From Alphaproteobacteria bacterium (lineage in GTDB: Bacteria > Pseudomonadota > Alphaproteobacteria > Geminicoccales > Geminicoccaceae), in the NCBI GenBank assembly GCA_026982705.1, contig JALSGP010000039.1, positions 62,001 to 126,000 of the forward strand: 64,000 nucleotides of DNA. Direction: 5' to 3'. Below the pieces are notes generated by a model. It saw only the letters and a list, made by a program, of their open reading frames with translations. It was not told where the DNA came from and searched no databases. Below, one piece after another: positions 1-9,469 of this stretch. How positions within the stretch are numbered: position 1 is the stretch's first letter; each line of letters opens with the position of its first letter. The position numbers and the translations under genes are program-made.

Positions 1-1336
1 GCACGCCCCGCGTGCGGAGATCCGCCTTGAGCCGCTCGTAGACGATGCGCTCGTGGGCGGCGTGCTGATCCACGATCACCACCGCATCCGCCGTCTCGGC
101 GACGATGTAGGTGTCGAACAGGAGCGCCCGGGCGACGCCCAGCGGCCCCGCCGGTATCAGGTCCGGCGCGGCGCCGGCCGGCGCCGGCTCCGGCGGCGGG
201 GCGAAGAGGGCCGCGGCCTCGGCCAGTCCCGGTGAGGCCGGAGGCGGGGCGGCCGCCGGCGGAGGCGAGGGTACGGGGGGCGGGGCCCCGGGCCCGGGAT
301 CGGGGGCGCGCACCACCACGGCGCTGCGGTGGCCGTGTTCGGCCAGTGCCCGGCGCAGCGCCCCCACCACCAGCCCTCGCACCCGCTCCGGTTCGCGGAA
401 GCGGACCTCCAGCTTCTGGGGATGGACGTTGACGTCGACCCGCTCCGGCAGGAGCTCCAGGAACAGCGCCACCACCGGATGCCGCCCCTGCGGCAGGAGA
501 TCGCCGTAGGCGGCGCGTACCGCCGCCAGCAGCAGCCGGTCGCGCACCGGCCGGCCGTTGACGAACAGATACTGATGGCGGGTGTGGTTGCGGGAGAGGG
601 TGGGCAGCGCGGCGAGGCCACGCAGATGCAGACCGTCGCCCGCCGCCGCCACGGTGAAGGCGGCTTCCGCCACCTCGTCGCCCAGGAGCGCCGCGATGCG
701 TCCCGGCTCCACCCCGGCGCGGGCCTCGCCCACCGCCGCCAGGTCCAGCACCCGACGGCCGTCGACGGTGAGGCGGAAGGCGACGCCGGGCCAGGCCATG
801 GCCAGCCGCCGCACCACCTCCGCCGCCGCCTCCGCCTCGCTGCGGGCGCTGCGCAGGAAGCGGCGGCGGGCCGGCAGAGCGTGGAACAGATCGGCCACCT
901 CCACCCGGGTCCCGGGCGCCCCGGCGGCCGGCACCGGCCCCTCCCGCCTTCCGTTCTCCACCCGGATGCACCAGGCGTGGGGCGCGTCCGGTGGCCGACT
1001 CGTGAGGACGAGGCGGGCGACGGCGGCGATGGCCGGCAGCGCCTCGCCCCGGTAGCCCAGGGTGGTGATGCGCACCAGCCCCTCGTCGGCGAGCTTGGAG
1101 GTGGCGTGGCGCTCGAGGGCGAGGGGCAGCTCCTCGGCGCTCATGCCGCAGCCGTCGTCCGTCACCAGCACGAGGCGCCGGCCGCCCTCCACCAGCTCCA
1201 CGGCGATGCGGCGGGCGCCGGCATCGAGGGCGTTCTCCACCAGTTCCTTCACCACCGAGGCCGGCCGCTCCACCACCTCGCCGGCGGCGATGCGGTCCAC
1301 CAGATGATCGGGCAGACGACGGATGCGCACGCTCAC
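1..1336 (-). CDS. mutL: DNA mismatch repair protein MutL (5' part, cut by window edge)
   Basis: MutL is the ATP-driven coordinator of methyl-independent mismatch repair. The window holds the first ~445 residues; the C-terminus lies beyond base 1. The N-terminal GHKL ATPase is clear: ELVENALDAG at residues 31-40, DDGCGM at 60-65, RHATSKL at 76-82 and GYRGEAL at 94-100. A long Ala/Pro-rich linker follows, then the start of the C-terminal domain. That domain shows DQHAAHERIVYE near residue 423, which fits the metal-binding motif DQHA(x)2E(x)4E of nicking MutL proteins. An intrinsic endonuclease is therefore expected and MutH is not needed. The start is a GTG whose bases overlap the stop of the upstream M16 gene (GTGA), so the two are translationally coupled. 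Confidence in identity is very high. Confidence 0.96.
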   Translation of the reverse strand, partial: MSVRIRRLPDHLVDRIAAGEVVERPASVVKELVENALDAGARRIAVELVEGGRRLVLVTDDGCGMSAEELPLALERHATSKLADEGLVRITTLGYRGEALPAIAAVARLVLTSRPPDAPHAWCIRVENGRREGPVPAAGAPGTRVEVADLFHALPARRRFLRSARSEAEAAAEVVRRLAMAWPGVAFRLTVDGRRVLDLAAVGEARAGVEPGRIAALLGDEVAEAAFTVAAAGDGLHLRGLAALPTLSRNHTRHQYLFVNGRPVRDRLLLAAVRAAYGDLLPQGRHPVVALFLELLPERVDVNVHPQKLEVRFREPERVRGLVVGALRRALAEHGHRSAVVVRAPDPGPGAPPPVPSPPPAAAPPPASPGLAEAAALFAPPPEPAPAGAAPDLIPAGPLGVARALLFDTYIVAETADAVVIVDQHAAHERIVYERLKADLRTRGV

Positions 1337-2682
1337 GGCCGGTCGCTTCCGATCCCCTCGGGCTCGCCGGCGACCGCGAACAGGATGGGCCGGCCGAAGA
1401 GGCGCGTCGAGACGCGGCGCACGTCCTCGAGGGTGACCGCCTCGACGAGGGCGTTGCGCCGCTCCAGATAGTCGCGGCCGAGCCGCTGGTAGGAGATGCC
1501 GGCGAGCATGCGGGCGACGCCGTCGTTGCTGGTGAAGCGCAGGGGGAAGGAGCCCACGAGATAGGTCTTGGCATCCTCCACCTCGCGCGCCGTCACCTCC
1601 CCCTCGGCCATGCGGCGCGCCTCCCGCGCCACCAGCCGGACGGCCTCGCCCACATTGGCGTTGGAGGTGGCAAGGCCGCCCATCCACAGGGGCGCGTGGG
1701 CGAGATCGAGGAGATAGGTGTAGACGCCGTAGACCAGCCCCCGCTTCTCGCGGATCTCCTCGGTGAGCCTGGAGCTGAACCCGCCGCCGCCGAGGATGTA
1801 GTTGGCCACGTAGGCGGCGTAGAAGTCGGGATCGTGGCGGTCGATGCCGGCATGGCCGAAGACCACCACGCTCTGGGGCACCGGCAGTCGCTCCACCACC
1901 GTGCCCCCCTCCACCGGTGCGGCGTCGGCGATGCCCCCCGCGGCGGGCTCGGCCGGCAGCTCGCCGAAGGTGCGCTCCAGGAGCCGCGCCAGCTCCTCCG
2001 GGGTGATGTCGCCGGCGACGCCGATGTGGAGATTGGCACGGGCGAGCCGCTCGCGGACCAGTCCCAGGAGATCGTCGCGGTCGATGGCGGCCACCGTCTC
2101 CGGCGTGCCGCGGGTGGGCCGACCGTAGGGATGGTCGGGGAAGGCGGTGCGGAACCAGGCACGCCCGGCCCGCACCTGCGGGTCGTTCTCGCGCCGGCGC
2201 AGGCCGGCCAGGATCTGGGCGCGGATGCGCGCCACCGGCTCCTCGTCGAAGCGGGGTTCCAGCAGGGCGAGGCGCAGGAGCTCGAAGGCGAGTTCGCGGG
2301 TCTCGTGGAGGGTCTCCAGCCGGCCGCCGAAGGTGTCGCGGTCGGCGTCGAAGGAGAGACGGATGGCATTGTCCTCCAGCAGCCGCCGGAAGGTCCGGCT
2401 GTCGTGGGGACCGGCACCCTCGTCCAGGAGCCCCGCCGCCATGTGGGCGAGGCCGGCGCGCCCGGCCGGATCGCGGGCGGCGCCCGCGTCGGCGAAGAGG
2501 AAGCGCAGCGAGACGAAGGGAGTCGTGGGCTCGCGCAGCAGATAGGCGCGCACGCCGCCCGGCCCCGTCACCTCCGTCACCTTCGGGGCCGGATCGGTGC
2601 GGGCCCGCGCCCGGGCATCGAGGGACAGGTTCACGAGGCTCACTCCCCACAGGGACAGGAGGGTGCGTCGCGACAGCCGCAT
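1333..2682 (-). CDS. M16 peptidase-family protein lacking the zinc motif (partner subunit)
   Basis: This 449-residue protein belongs to the M16 (insulinase/pitrilysin) family. It begins with a signal peptide with twin arginines, RLSRRTLLSLWG, so periplasmic export is likely. The place where M16 enzymes carry HxxEH reads GLAHMAAGLLDEG here, so the zinc ligands are missing. The C-terminal half keeps the family signature FSSRLTEEIREKRGLVYGVY, which helps bind substrate in the active partner. This pattern is typical of the non-catalytic subunit of two-protein M16 proteases, and the catalytic partner lies immediately upstream. The ATG overlaps the upstream stop by one base (TGATG). Substrate unknown; turnover of small periplasmic peptides is a family-based guess. 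Confidence 0.9.
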   Translation of the reverse strand: MRLSRRTLLSLWGVSLVNLSLDARARARTDPAPKVTEVTGPGGVRAYLLREPTTPFVSLRFLFADAGAARDPAGRAGLAHMAAGLLDEGAGPHDSRTFRRLLEDNAIRLSFDADRDTFGGRLETLHETRELAFELLRLALLEPRFDEEPVARIRAQILAGLRRRENDPQVRAGRAWFRTAFPDHPYGRPTRGTPETVAAIDRDDLLGLVRERLARANLHIGVAGDITPEELARLLERTFGELPAEPAAGGIADAAPVEGGTVVERLPVPQSVVVFGHAGIDRHDPDFYAAYVANYILGGGGFSSRLTEEIREKRGLVYGVYTYLLDLAHAPLWMGGLATSNANVGEAVRLVAREARRMAEGEVTAREVEDAKTYLVGSFPLRFTSNDGVARMLAGISYQRLGRDYLERRNALVEAVTLEDVRRVSTRLFGRPILFAVAGEPEGIGSDRP

Positions 2683-4004
2683 CACGACCGCGTTCCCTCC
2701 GCACGGGCCGGCAGCAGCCGCCCCACCGCGACCCGGTCGGGATCCAGGAGGGCGCGGGCGGCCGCCGCCACCTCCTCCCGGCCGACGGCGCGGATGCGCG
2801 CCGGCCACCGTTCCACCACCGAAACGTCGAGGCCGCTCGTGAGGAAACTCCCGAAGATGCGGGCGATGCCGCCGGGCGAGTCCTTGGCGTAGACCGCCTC
2901 CGCCACCATCCGCCGGCGCACCCGCGCCACCTCCTCCTCGCCCGGCCCCTCCTCCACCAGCCGGGCGATCTCCTCGAACAGCGCCCGCTCCACCTTCTCC
3001 AGCGCCACCCCCGGCCGCGGCGTGGCGTAGACACGGAAGCCGGTGGGATCGAGGGCGGTGCCGCGATAGTAGGCCCCGGCGCCGGCGGCGAGACCGCGCT
3101 CCACCACCAGCGCCCGGTAGAGCCGGCTGGTGGTGCCGCCGCCCAACAGTTCCGCCAGCACCTCCAGGGCCGGCGCCCGCCCCTCCGGATCGACCCGCCA
3201 GCTCGGGGCGAGCCAGGCCGCCGTCACGCTGGGCTGGCGCACCCGCGAATCCCGCAGCTCCACGTAGCGGGCGGTATGGTGTTCCGGTTCCCGCACCCGC
3301 CGCCGCCGGGGGACCTCCCGCGGCGGGATGCGCCCGTAGATGCGCCGGGCGAGGGGCTCCAGCTCCGCCCGGGTGATGTCGCCCACCACCACCAGGATGG
3401 CGTTGTCGGGCGCGTACCAGCGCCGGTAGAAGGCGAGGGCGTCCTCGCGGGTGAAGGTGCGGATCTCGTGGAGCCAGCCGATCACCGGCAGACGGTAGGG
3501 ATGATGCAGGTACTGGACGGCGGCGAGGCGCTCCTCGAGCAGCGCCGCCGGCTCGTTGTCGATCCGCTGGCGCCGTTCCTCGACGATGACGTCGCGCTCG
3601 GTGACGGCGTCCTCCTCGCGGAGGCGGAGGTTGACCATGCGATCCGCCTCCATCTCCATCACTGTCTCGAGATGCCGCCGGGCCACGATCTGGAAATAGG
3701 CCGTGAAGTCGTGGCTCGTCATGGCGTTGTCGTTGCCACCGAGCCGGGCGACGATCTTCGAGAACTGTCCCGGAGGGATCTTCTCCGTGCCCTTGAACAT
3801 CAGGTGTTCGAGATAGTGGGCCAGGCCCGACTTGCCCGGCGGACTGTCGGCGCTGCCCACCCGGTACCAGACCCAGTGGGCCACCACCGGCGCCCGGTGG
3901 TGCTCCACCAGCACCACCTCCATGCCGTTGTCGAGACGGAAGGTCTCGGCGCCGAAGAAGGGACGGTCGGGATCCGCCGTCATCGTCGCCTCGCGCGGCC
4001 TCAT
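2682..4004 (-). CDS. M16 zinc metallopeptidase (catalytic subunit)
   Basis: This 440-residue M16 peptidase carries the inverted zinc motif HYLEH at residues 63-67, followed by the downstream acidic stretch (TERDVIVEERR, ~137-147) that supplies the third zinc ligand. It is the catalytic half of a pair with the zinc-less gene downstream. No clear signal peptide is visible at the start. The chosen ATG overlaps the bamF stop (ATGA); a second ATG seven codons in (base 3983) is also possible. Its place directly after lspA and bamF is a familiar alphaproteobacterial arrangement and suggests a role at the cell envelope, but no substrate can be read from the sequence. Confidence 0.93.
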   Translation of the reverse strand: MRPREATMTADPDRPFFGAETFRLDNGMEVVLVEHHRAPVVAHWVWYRVGSADSPPGKSGLAHYLEHLMFKGTEKIPPGQFSKIVARLGGNDNAMTSHDFTAYFQIVARRHLETVMEMEADRMVNLRLREEDAVTERDVIVEERRQRIDNEPAALLEERLAAVQYLHHPYRLPVIGWLHEIRTFTREDALAFYRRWYAPDNAILVVVGDITRAELEPLARRIYGRIPPREVPRRRRVREPEHHTARYVELRDSRVRQPSVTAAWLAPSWRVDPEGRAPALEVLAELLGGGTTSRLYRALVVERGLAAGAGAYYRGTALDPTGFRVYATPRPGVALEKVERALFEEIARLVEEGPGEEEVARVRRRMVAEAVYAKDSPGGIARIFGSFLTSGLDVSVVERWPARIRAVGREEVAAAARALLDPDRVAVGRLLPARAEGTRS

Positions 4005-4513
4005 TCGTCGTCTCCGCGGGCGGTGTCGGTGCGGGGGATCCGCACCACCCGCTGCACCCGCGGATCACGGGCGAGCCGCTCCGCCTCGGCCACCGGATCC
4101 AGCACCTCGCCACCGGCGCCGGCGGACGGCTCCTGGAGCGAGAAATCGAAGAGGAACGTCGGGCGGCCGCGGCCGATGCGGCGGTCGTCCTCCACGAGAG
4201 TGCGTCGGATGCGCGGATCCGCCGCCACGGGCACCGCCGCCAGCAGGGCGCGATCGCCGGGATCGAGGCGGCCGCCGTCCCCGCCGGTCCGTCCCACCAG
4301 CAGCCGGCGCACCTCCATCTCCTCCCGGTCCTCGCGCGCCGCCACCGTGCGCGGCGGCGGCAGGGTGAAGTCCTTCGGGATCACCAGCGGCCGGTTGCGG
4401 CGGGCCTGGAACTCGTCGGGGACGTTGCGGGCGAGCCCCAGCTTCTGCTGCAGCGTCCCCTCGCAGCCGGCCAGCGTCAACAGCCCCGCGAGCAACAGCA
4501 CCGTCCGTCTCAT
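4001..4513 (-). CDS. bamF: BAM-complex lipoprotein BamF (DUF3035 family)
   Basis: The 170-residue protein starts with a lipoprotein signal peptide, MRRTVLLLAGLLTLAGC, with the acylated cysteine at position 17. The mature part has the alphaproteobacterial DUF3035/BamF look: 'VPDEF..RRNRPLVIPKDFTLPPP' near residues 29-50, then a charged, low-complexity tail. BamF is an alphaproteobacterial accessory subunit of the outer-membrane beta-barrel assembly machine. It lies between lspA, whose product cleaves its signal peptide, and the M16 pair, with ATGA overlaps on both sides. The family assignment comes from memory of the motif and the gene order; a profile search would confirm it. Confidence 0.82.
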   Translation of the reverse strand: MRRTVLLLAGLLTLAGCEGTLQQKLGLARNVPDEFQARRNRPLVIPKDFTLPPPRTVAAREDREEMEVRRLLVGRTGGDGGRLDPGDRALLAAVPVAADPRIRRTLVEDDRRIGRGRPTFLFDFSLQEPSAGAGGEVLDPVAEAERLARDPRVQRVVRIPRTDTARGDDE

Positions 4514-4998
4514 CGCTCCGCCCTCCCCACGTCCGGGCGCCGGTCGGTCACCGTCTCCACCAGCAGCCACAGCACGCCGCCCACCACCGCCACGTCGGCG
4601 AGGTTGAAGGCGGGCCAGTGCCAGTCGCCGACGTGGAAATCCAGATAGTCCACCACCGCCCCGAAGCGTACCCGATCGTAGACGTTGCCGAGGGCCCCGC
4701 CGAGGATGGTCCAGAGCGCCAGACGGGCCACGGGCCGCGTCTCCCGGCGCCCCCACTGGACCAGGAGGGCCGAGATCACGAGCGCGAGAACGACCAGCAG
4801 CCAGGGAGCCACGGCGCCGAGGCCACTCAGGAGTCCGAAGCTCACCCCCGGATTGTGGACCAGCACCAGATTGAAGAAGGGCGTGACCTCCACCACCTCG
4901 CCCGGCTGCAGGATGCGGGTGATCAGGAGCTTGCTCGCCCGGTCGGCACCGAAGACGGCCGCCACCACCAGCAGATCCGTGAGCCGGATGCCGGCCAT
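4510..4998 (-). CDS. lspA: Lipoprotein signal peptidase (signal peptidase II)
   Basis: LspA is an inner-membrane aspartyl protease that removes the signal peptide of prolipoproteins after diacylglyceryl transfer. The 162-residue length and four hydrophobic segments are normal. The signature regions are intact: GNVYDR (104-109), VVDYLD with catalytic Asp117, and FNLADVA with catalytic Asp135. It overlaps bamF by four bases, and the ileS stop lies three bases upstream of its ATG, so ileS-lspA-bamF-M16-M16-mutL looks like one transcription unit. The ileS-lspA pairing is common across proteobacteria. Confidence 0.97.
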   Translation of the reverse strand: MAGIRLTDLLVVAAVFGADRASKLLITRILQPGEVVEVTPFFNLVLVHNPGVSFGLLSGLGAVAPWLLVVLALVISALLVQWGRRETRPVARLALWTILGGALGNVYDRVRFGAVVDYLDFHVGDWHWPAFNLADVAVVGGVLWLLVETVTDRRPDVGRAER

Positions 4999-5001
4999 GG
5001 T

Positions 5002-7833
5002 CTAGTCCCCGGCCGGCGCCATCCGGGTCACCGCCTCCCGGCAGCGGGGACAGAGCGCGGCCTCGGCATCCACCTCCGGCCGGATCTGCCAGCAGCGGGC
5101 ACATTTGCGCCCCTCGGCCGGGCGGAAGAGGACGCCCACCCCCGGCACGTCCTCCAGCCGGAAGGCCTCGGCCGGCGGCTCGCCGACCCGCAGCTCGACA
5201 CCGCTGGTGATGGCGAGCTCCGCGAGATCCACCCCCTCCAGCGCCGCCGCGTCCTCCGCCGTCACCCACACCACCGGCGCCGCCTCCAGGCTGGCGCCGA
5301 TCCGCCGCTGCTTGCGGGCCACCTCGAGGGCGCCGGTGACGACCCGTCGCACCCGCCGCACCCGCGCCCAGCGGTGGGCCAGCTCCGGATCGTGCCAGTC
5401 GGCGGGGATCTCCGGGAAGAGGTGGAGGTGGACGGACTCCGCCTCGCCCGGATGGCGCACCAGCCAGGCCTCCTCGGCGGTGAACACCAGGACCGGCGCG
5501 AGCCAGCGCACGAGACAGTCGAAGAGCCGGTCGAGGACGGTGCGCGCCGCCCGCCGCCGCGGGGACTCCGGCAGGTCGCAGTAGAGGGAGTCCTTGCGGA
5601 CGTCGAAGTAGAAGGCCGAGAGATCGGTGGCGCAGAAGGCGTGGAGGGCGGTGTAGAAGCGCTGGAAGTCGTAGCTCTCGACGCATTCGCGCAGGAGCCG
5701 GTCGAGCTCGGCCAACCGGTGCAGCACCCAGCGCTCCAGTTCCGGCATGGCCGCCCGCGCGATCCGCTCGCCCTCGTCGAAGTCCCGCAGATTGCCGAGG
5801 ATCCAGCGCAGGGTGTTGCGGAGACGGCGATACTGGTCGGCCTGGCCCTGCAGGATCTCGGGGCCGATGCGCACGTCCTCGGTGTAGTCGGCCGACACCA
5901 CCCACAGCCGCAGGATGTCGGCACCGTGGGTCTTCATGAGGTCGAGGGGCGAGATCACGTTGCCGAGGGACTTGGACATCTTGCGCCCCTCGGCGTCCAC
6001 CACGAAGCCGTGGGTGAGCACCGCCTCGTAGGGGGCACGACCGCGGGTGCCGCAGGCCTCCAGCAGCGAACTCTGGAACCAGCCGCGGTGCTGGTCCGAA
6101 CCCTCGAGATAGAGGGAGGCGGGCCAGCACAGCTCCGGCCGGCGCTCGAGGACGATGGCGTGGGTGGAGCCGGAGTCGAACCAGACGTCGAGGATGTCGT
6201 CGATCTTCTCGTAGTCTTCGGCCCGATAGCGCTCGCCGAGGAACTCCCGCGGGTCGTGCGTCCACCAGGCGTCTGCCCCCTCCTCCTCGAAGGCGCGGGC
6301 GACGCGCTCCAGCACCTCCGGATCCTTCAGCACCTCGCCGCTCTCGCGGTGCACGAAGAGGGCGATGGGCACGCCCCAGGCGCGCTGGCGCGAGATGCAC
6401 CAGTCGGGCCGGCTCTCCACCATGGCACGGATACGATTGCGGCCCTGGGGCGGGATCCAGCGGGTCTCGTCGATGGCCCGCAGCGCCCGCTCGCGGATGC
6501 GCGAGGGGCCGTCCATGGCGATGAACCACTGGTCGGTGGCGCGGAAGATGAGGGGTGCCTTGGAGCGCCAGGAGTGGGGATAGCTGTGGCGCAGGGTCCC
6601 GCGGGCGAGGAGCGCGCCGCGTTCCTCCAGCGCCCGGATCACCGGCTCCCGCGCCTCGAACACGTGGAGGCCGGCGAAACCCGGCACCGCTTCCGTGTAG
6701 CGGCCGTCCTCGGCCACCGTGTCCGGCACCTCGAGACCGTGGCGGCGGCCCAACTCGAAGTCCTCGGCGCCGTGGGAGGGCGCCACGTGGACGAGACCGG
6801 TGCCCTCCTCCTCGGAGACGAAGTCGGCCGGCAGCAGCGGCACCTCGAACCCGTAGCCGCCGGCGAGACCGCGCAGCGGATGACGCGCCACCGCGCCGGC
6901 CAGTTCGCGGCCGCCGAGTTCCGCCACCACCCGGCTCTCGGTGACGCCGGCCGCCGCCTCCAGGCCGCGGCGCAGCTCCGCCGCCACCAGCAGCCGGCGG
7001 CCGGGGCGCACCCGCGCCCCCTCGCCCGTCGCCACCACCTCGATCGCCAGATAGCGGATGTCCGGTCCGTAGGCGATGGCGCGATTGGCCGGGATGGTCC
7101 AGGGGGTGGTGGTCCAGATCACCGCCTCCACGCCCGCGAGCTCCGGCCGCGGCACCCGCACCAGCGGGAAGGCCACCCAGATGGTGGGGGATTCCACCTC
7201 GTGGTACTCCACCTCGGCGTCGGCCAGGGCCGTCTTCTCCACCACCGACCACAGCACCGACTTCTTGCCGCGGTAGAGGTCGCCCGAATGCAGGAAGCGG
7301 AGCAGTTCGCGGTAGATCACGGCCTCCGCCTCGAAGGCCATGGTGGTGTAGGGATTCTCCCAGTCGCCCACGACGCCGAGGCGCTCGAACTCCGCCTTCT
7401 GGATCTCGATCCACCGCGCCGCGTAGGCCCGGCAGGCGGCGCGGAACTCGACGATGGGCACCCGGTCCTTGTCGAGCCCCTTCTTCCGGTATTCCTGCTC
7501 CACCTGCCATTCGATGGGCAGGCCGTGGCAGTCCCAGCCGGGGACGTAGACCGCGTCCATCCCCAGCATCTGCCGGCTGCGGTTGATGACGTCCTTGAGG
7601 ATCTTGTTGAGGGCGGTGCCCATGTGGAGATGGCCGTTGGCGTAGGGCGGGCCGTCGTGGAGCACGAAGCGGGGCCGGCCCGCCGCCGCCTCGCGCAGAC
7701 GCCGGTAGAGGTCCATGCGCCGCCAGCGGGCCACCAGCTCCGGCTCGCGCTGCGGCAGCCGCGCGCGCATGGGGAAGTCGGTGCGGGGGAGGAAGACGGT
7801 GTCGCGATAGTCCCTGTCGGCCATGGCTCTCAC
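5002..7833 (-). CDS. ileS: Isoleucyl-tRNA synthetase
   Basis: This class I aminoacyl-tRNA synthetase charges tRNA-Ile and hydrolyses misformed Val-tRNA-Ile. It is 943 residues long. The HIGH-type motif is [10 protein letters not shown] at residues 63-72 and the KMSKS motif is KMSKSLGN near residue 617. A C-terminal zinc-binding module, CARCWQI...CPRC, lies at about residues 912-932, as in the eubacterial form. The tryptophan-rich connective editing domain lies between the two catalytic halves. The start may be GTG at 7833, which overlaps the ribF stop, or ATG at 7824 ([13 protein letters not shown]), which fits the family N-terminus better. Neither has a strong Shine-Dalgarno. Confidence 0.97.
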   Translation of the reverse strand: MRAMADRDYRDTVFLPRTDFPMRARLPQREPELVARWRRMDLYRRLREAAAGRPRFVLHDGPPYANGHLHMGTALNKILKDVINRSRQMLGMDAVYVPGWDCHGLPIEWQVEQEYRKKGLDKDRVPIVEFRAACRAYAARWIEIQKAEFERLGVVGDWENPYTTMAFEAEAVIYRELLRFLHSGDLYRGKKSVLWSVVEKTALADAEVEYHEVESPTIWVAFPLVRVPRPELAGVEAVIWTTTPWTIPANRAIAYGPDIRYLAIEVVATGEGARVRPGRRLLVAAELRRGLEAAAGVTESRVVAELGGRELAGAVARHPLRGLAGGYGFEVPLLPADFVSEEEGTGLVHVAPSHGAEDFELGRRHGLEVPDTVAEDGRYTEAVPGFAGLHVFEAREPVIRALEERGALLARGTLRHSYPHSWRSKAPLIFRATDQWFIAMDGPSRIRERALRAIDETRWIPPQGRNRIRAMVESRPDWCISRQRAWGVPIALFVHRESGEVLKDPEVLERVARAFEEEGADAWWTHDPREFLGERYRAEDYEKIDDILDVWFDSGSTHAIVLERRPELCWPASLYLEGSDQHRGWFQSSLLEACGTRGRAPYEAVLTHGFVVDAEGRKMSKSLGNVISPLDLMKTHGADILRLWVVSADYTEDVRIGPEILQGQADQYRRLRNTLRWILGNLRDFDEGERIARAAMPELERWVLHRLAELDRLLRECVESYDFQRFYTALHAFCATDLSAFYFDVRKDSLYCDLPESPRRRAARTVLDRLFDCLVRWLAPVLVFTAEEAWLVRHPGEAESVHLHLFPEIPADWHDPELAHRWARVRRVRRVVTGALEVARKQRRIGASLEAAPVVWVTAEDAAALEGVDLAELAITSGVELRVGEPPAEAFRLEDVPGVGVLFRPAEGRKCARCWQIRPEVDAEAALCPRCREAVTRMAPAGD

Positions 7834-8801
7834 GTCGCGGTCGAGGGCTCGTGGGGACGGCCCGCGTGCCAGGCGCGGGCCGCCTCGATGTCGCGGCGGA
7901 TCTGGGCGACGAGCGCGGTGAGATCGGGGAAGTCGCGCTCCTCGCGCAGCCAGTGGAGAAAGGCGACCCGGAGGCGTCGGCCGTAGAGATAGTGCGTCCC
8001 GTCCAGGATGTGCACTTCGAGGCGCAGATCGCGCCCACCCACCGCCGGCCGCACGCCGAGACTCGCCACCGCCGGATGCCAGCGCACGCCGCCGTCCGCC
8101 TCGCCGACGCCGGCCCGCACCACGTAGATGCCGCGGGCCGGCAGCAGCCCCTGGGGATGGGTGACGGCGAGATTGGCGGTGGGGATGCCGAGGCGGCGGC
8201 CGAGACCGTCGCCGCGCACCACCCGGCCCTCCACCTCATAGGGCCGGCCGAGGAGGCGGGTGGCGAGGGCGGGATCGCCCTCCACCAGCGCCCGACGGAT
8301 GGTGCTGGAGGAACAGATCACCCCGTCCACGGCGAGCTTGGAGAGCACCGCCACCTCCACGCCCCGGTGCGCGAGCCGGCGGCGCAGCAGATCGGGGGTG
8401 CCGGCGCGGCCGCGGCCGAAGCGGAAGTCCTCGCCCACCGCCACCCCGGTGACGGCGAGGATGCGGTCCACCACCTCCTCGACGAAGGCCTCGGCGGGGG
8501 TCGCCATGAGGGCCCGGCAGAAGCGCAGCACGAAGAGGCGGTGGACGCCGAGGTCCCGCAGGAGACGGGCCTTGCGGGCGAAGGGGGTGAGACGGGGCGG
8601 GGCGGTGGCGGGGTCCACCACCTCACGGGGATGGGGCTCGAAGGTGAGCACGCCCAGGGGCCGGCCACGGGCACGGGCGAGTCCCGCCGCCTCGGCGATC
8701 ACCGCGCGGTGGCCGAGATGGACGCCGTCGAAATTGCCGATGGCGACGACCGCCCCGCGGGCCTCGGGCGGCAGCCGGCCGGGAATGCGGTGGACGTGCA
8801 T
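7830..8801 (-). CDS. ribF: Bifunctional riboflavin kinase / FAD synthetase
   Basis: RibF makes FMN from riboflavin and then FAD. The 323-residue protein has the N-terminal adenylyltransferase domain with [10 protein letters not shown] (residues 22-31) and [14 protein letters not shown]. The C-terminal kinase domain contains [20 protein letters not shown] and the late catalytic region. An AGAAGG ribosome-binding site sits six bases before the ATG, which sets the start. ribF-ileS-lspA is a widely conserved bacterial block. The frame stays open far upstream in this GC-rich DNA, but those residues do not look like RibF. Confidence 0.96.
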   Translation of the reverse strand: MHVHRIPGRLPPEARGAVVAIGNFDGVHLGHRAVIAEAAGLARARGRPLGVLTFEPHPREVVDPATAPPRLTPFARKARLLRDLGVHRLFVLRFCRALMATPAEAFVEEVVDRILAVTGVAVGEDFRFGRGRAGTPDLLRRRLAHRGVEVAVLSKLAVDGVICSSSTIRRALVEGDPALATRLLGRPYEVEGRVVRGDGLGRRLGIPTANLAVTHPQGLLPARGIYVVRAGVGEADGGVRWHPAVASLGVRPAVGGRDLRLEVHILDGTHYLYGRRLRVAFLHWLREERDFPDLTALVAQIRRDIEAARAWHAGRPHEPSTAT

Positions 8802-8868
8802 GGCCGGCCTTCTTTCACGCCGCGGCGGTGCTGTAAAGCGTCGACACGTCTTCCTCCCGCCGCATCCC

Positions 8869-9354
8869 TCAGCCGCCGGCGTCGTGCCGGGGCCGCACCG
8901 CCTCCTCGAGCCAGTCGAGGAGATCGGCGAGGCGGCCGGTGACGGTCTCCGCCCGCACCGTACGCCCGGCGGCCATCTCCACCAGTCGCGGTCGGGACGG
9001 CCGACGGCCGCGGGGCGTCGGCGGCGCGGGCGGGAGCGGGGCCGGACGTACCACGGAGAGGCCGAGACGGCGGCGCAGCCGCGCCGATTCGGCGGCGGCA
9101 CGGCGGCCGGCGGCCCGGGTCTCCTCGCGCACGGCGGTCCGTGGCACCAGCACTTCGGCGGCCGGCCGCGGCGGCACCGCACAGAGACGGGGCCAGGGCT
9201 CCGTGCGCGCCCGCGCGACGGCATCGGCGAAGCGGGCCGGGACGGACGGCGGAGTCGTCGCGCTGCAGCCCGCGAGCAGCAGCGCCAACAGCAGCGCCCC
9301 CGCGCGCCGCCGGGATGTGGCGCGTTCGACGCGTCTTCGACACGAAGGCCTCAC
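8869..9354 (-). CDS. Small predicted lipoprotein of unknown function
   Basis: No family recognised. Starting at GTG 9354 (GGGAG nine bases upstream), the 161-residue product begins with a basic stretch and a hydrophobic run ending in LLLAGC, so Cys30 is a plausible lipidation site. The mature part is rich in Arg, Ala and Pro. It has a charged alpha-helical middle ([25 protein letters not shown]) and a C-terminal segment ending in LADLLDWLEEAVRPRHDAGG. It precedes ribF by 67 bases and is divergent from phaC. The lipobox and codon-position bias support a real gene; the length upstream of the lipobox is unusual, so the true start could be closer to it. Confidence 0.6.
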   Translation of the reverse strand: MRPSCRRRVERATSRRRAGALLLALLLAGCSATTPPSVPARFADAVARARTEPWPRLCAVPPRPAAEVLVPRTAVREETRAAGRRAAAESARLRRRLGLSVVRPAPLPPAPPTPRGRRPSRPRLVEMAAGRTVRAETVTGRLADLLDWLEEAVRPRHDAGG

Positions 9355-9372
9355 GATCCCGCGCTCCCGCGG

Positions 9373-9405
9373 TTGACATCCCGCCTGCCGGTCCGAAGCT
9401 TTAGA
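9373..9405 (+). promoter_or_regulatory. Possible promoter upstream of phaC
   Basis: A consensus -35 box TTGACA lies at 9373-9378. The AT-richer stretch AAGCTTTAGA (9396-9405) follows at -10 distance, but no strong TATAAT match is present; the best hexamers imply a 17-21 base spacer. It sits 65-97 bases before the phaC ATG, in the divergent gap with the lipoprotein gene. This is a weak call. Confidence 0.35.
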
Positions 9406-9469
9406 CGCTCGCGCGCGTGGGCGGAAGGCCGGACCGGGTGCGGGCTTCCGGGTACGACAGAGGTGGCGG

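Noticed and set aside
4618-7986. Very long open frame on the plus strand, antisense to ileS and lspA
   Set aside because: Its translation is low-complexity, His/Arg/Gly/Pro-rich and has no domain. It exists because stops are rare in the antisense frames of a GC-rich gene; ileS on the other strand has every catalytic motif.
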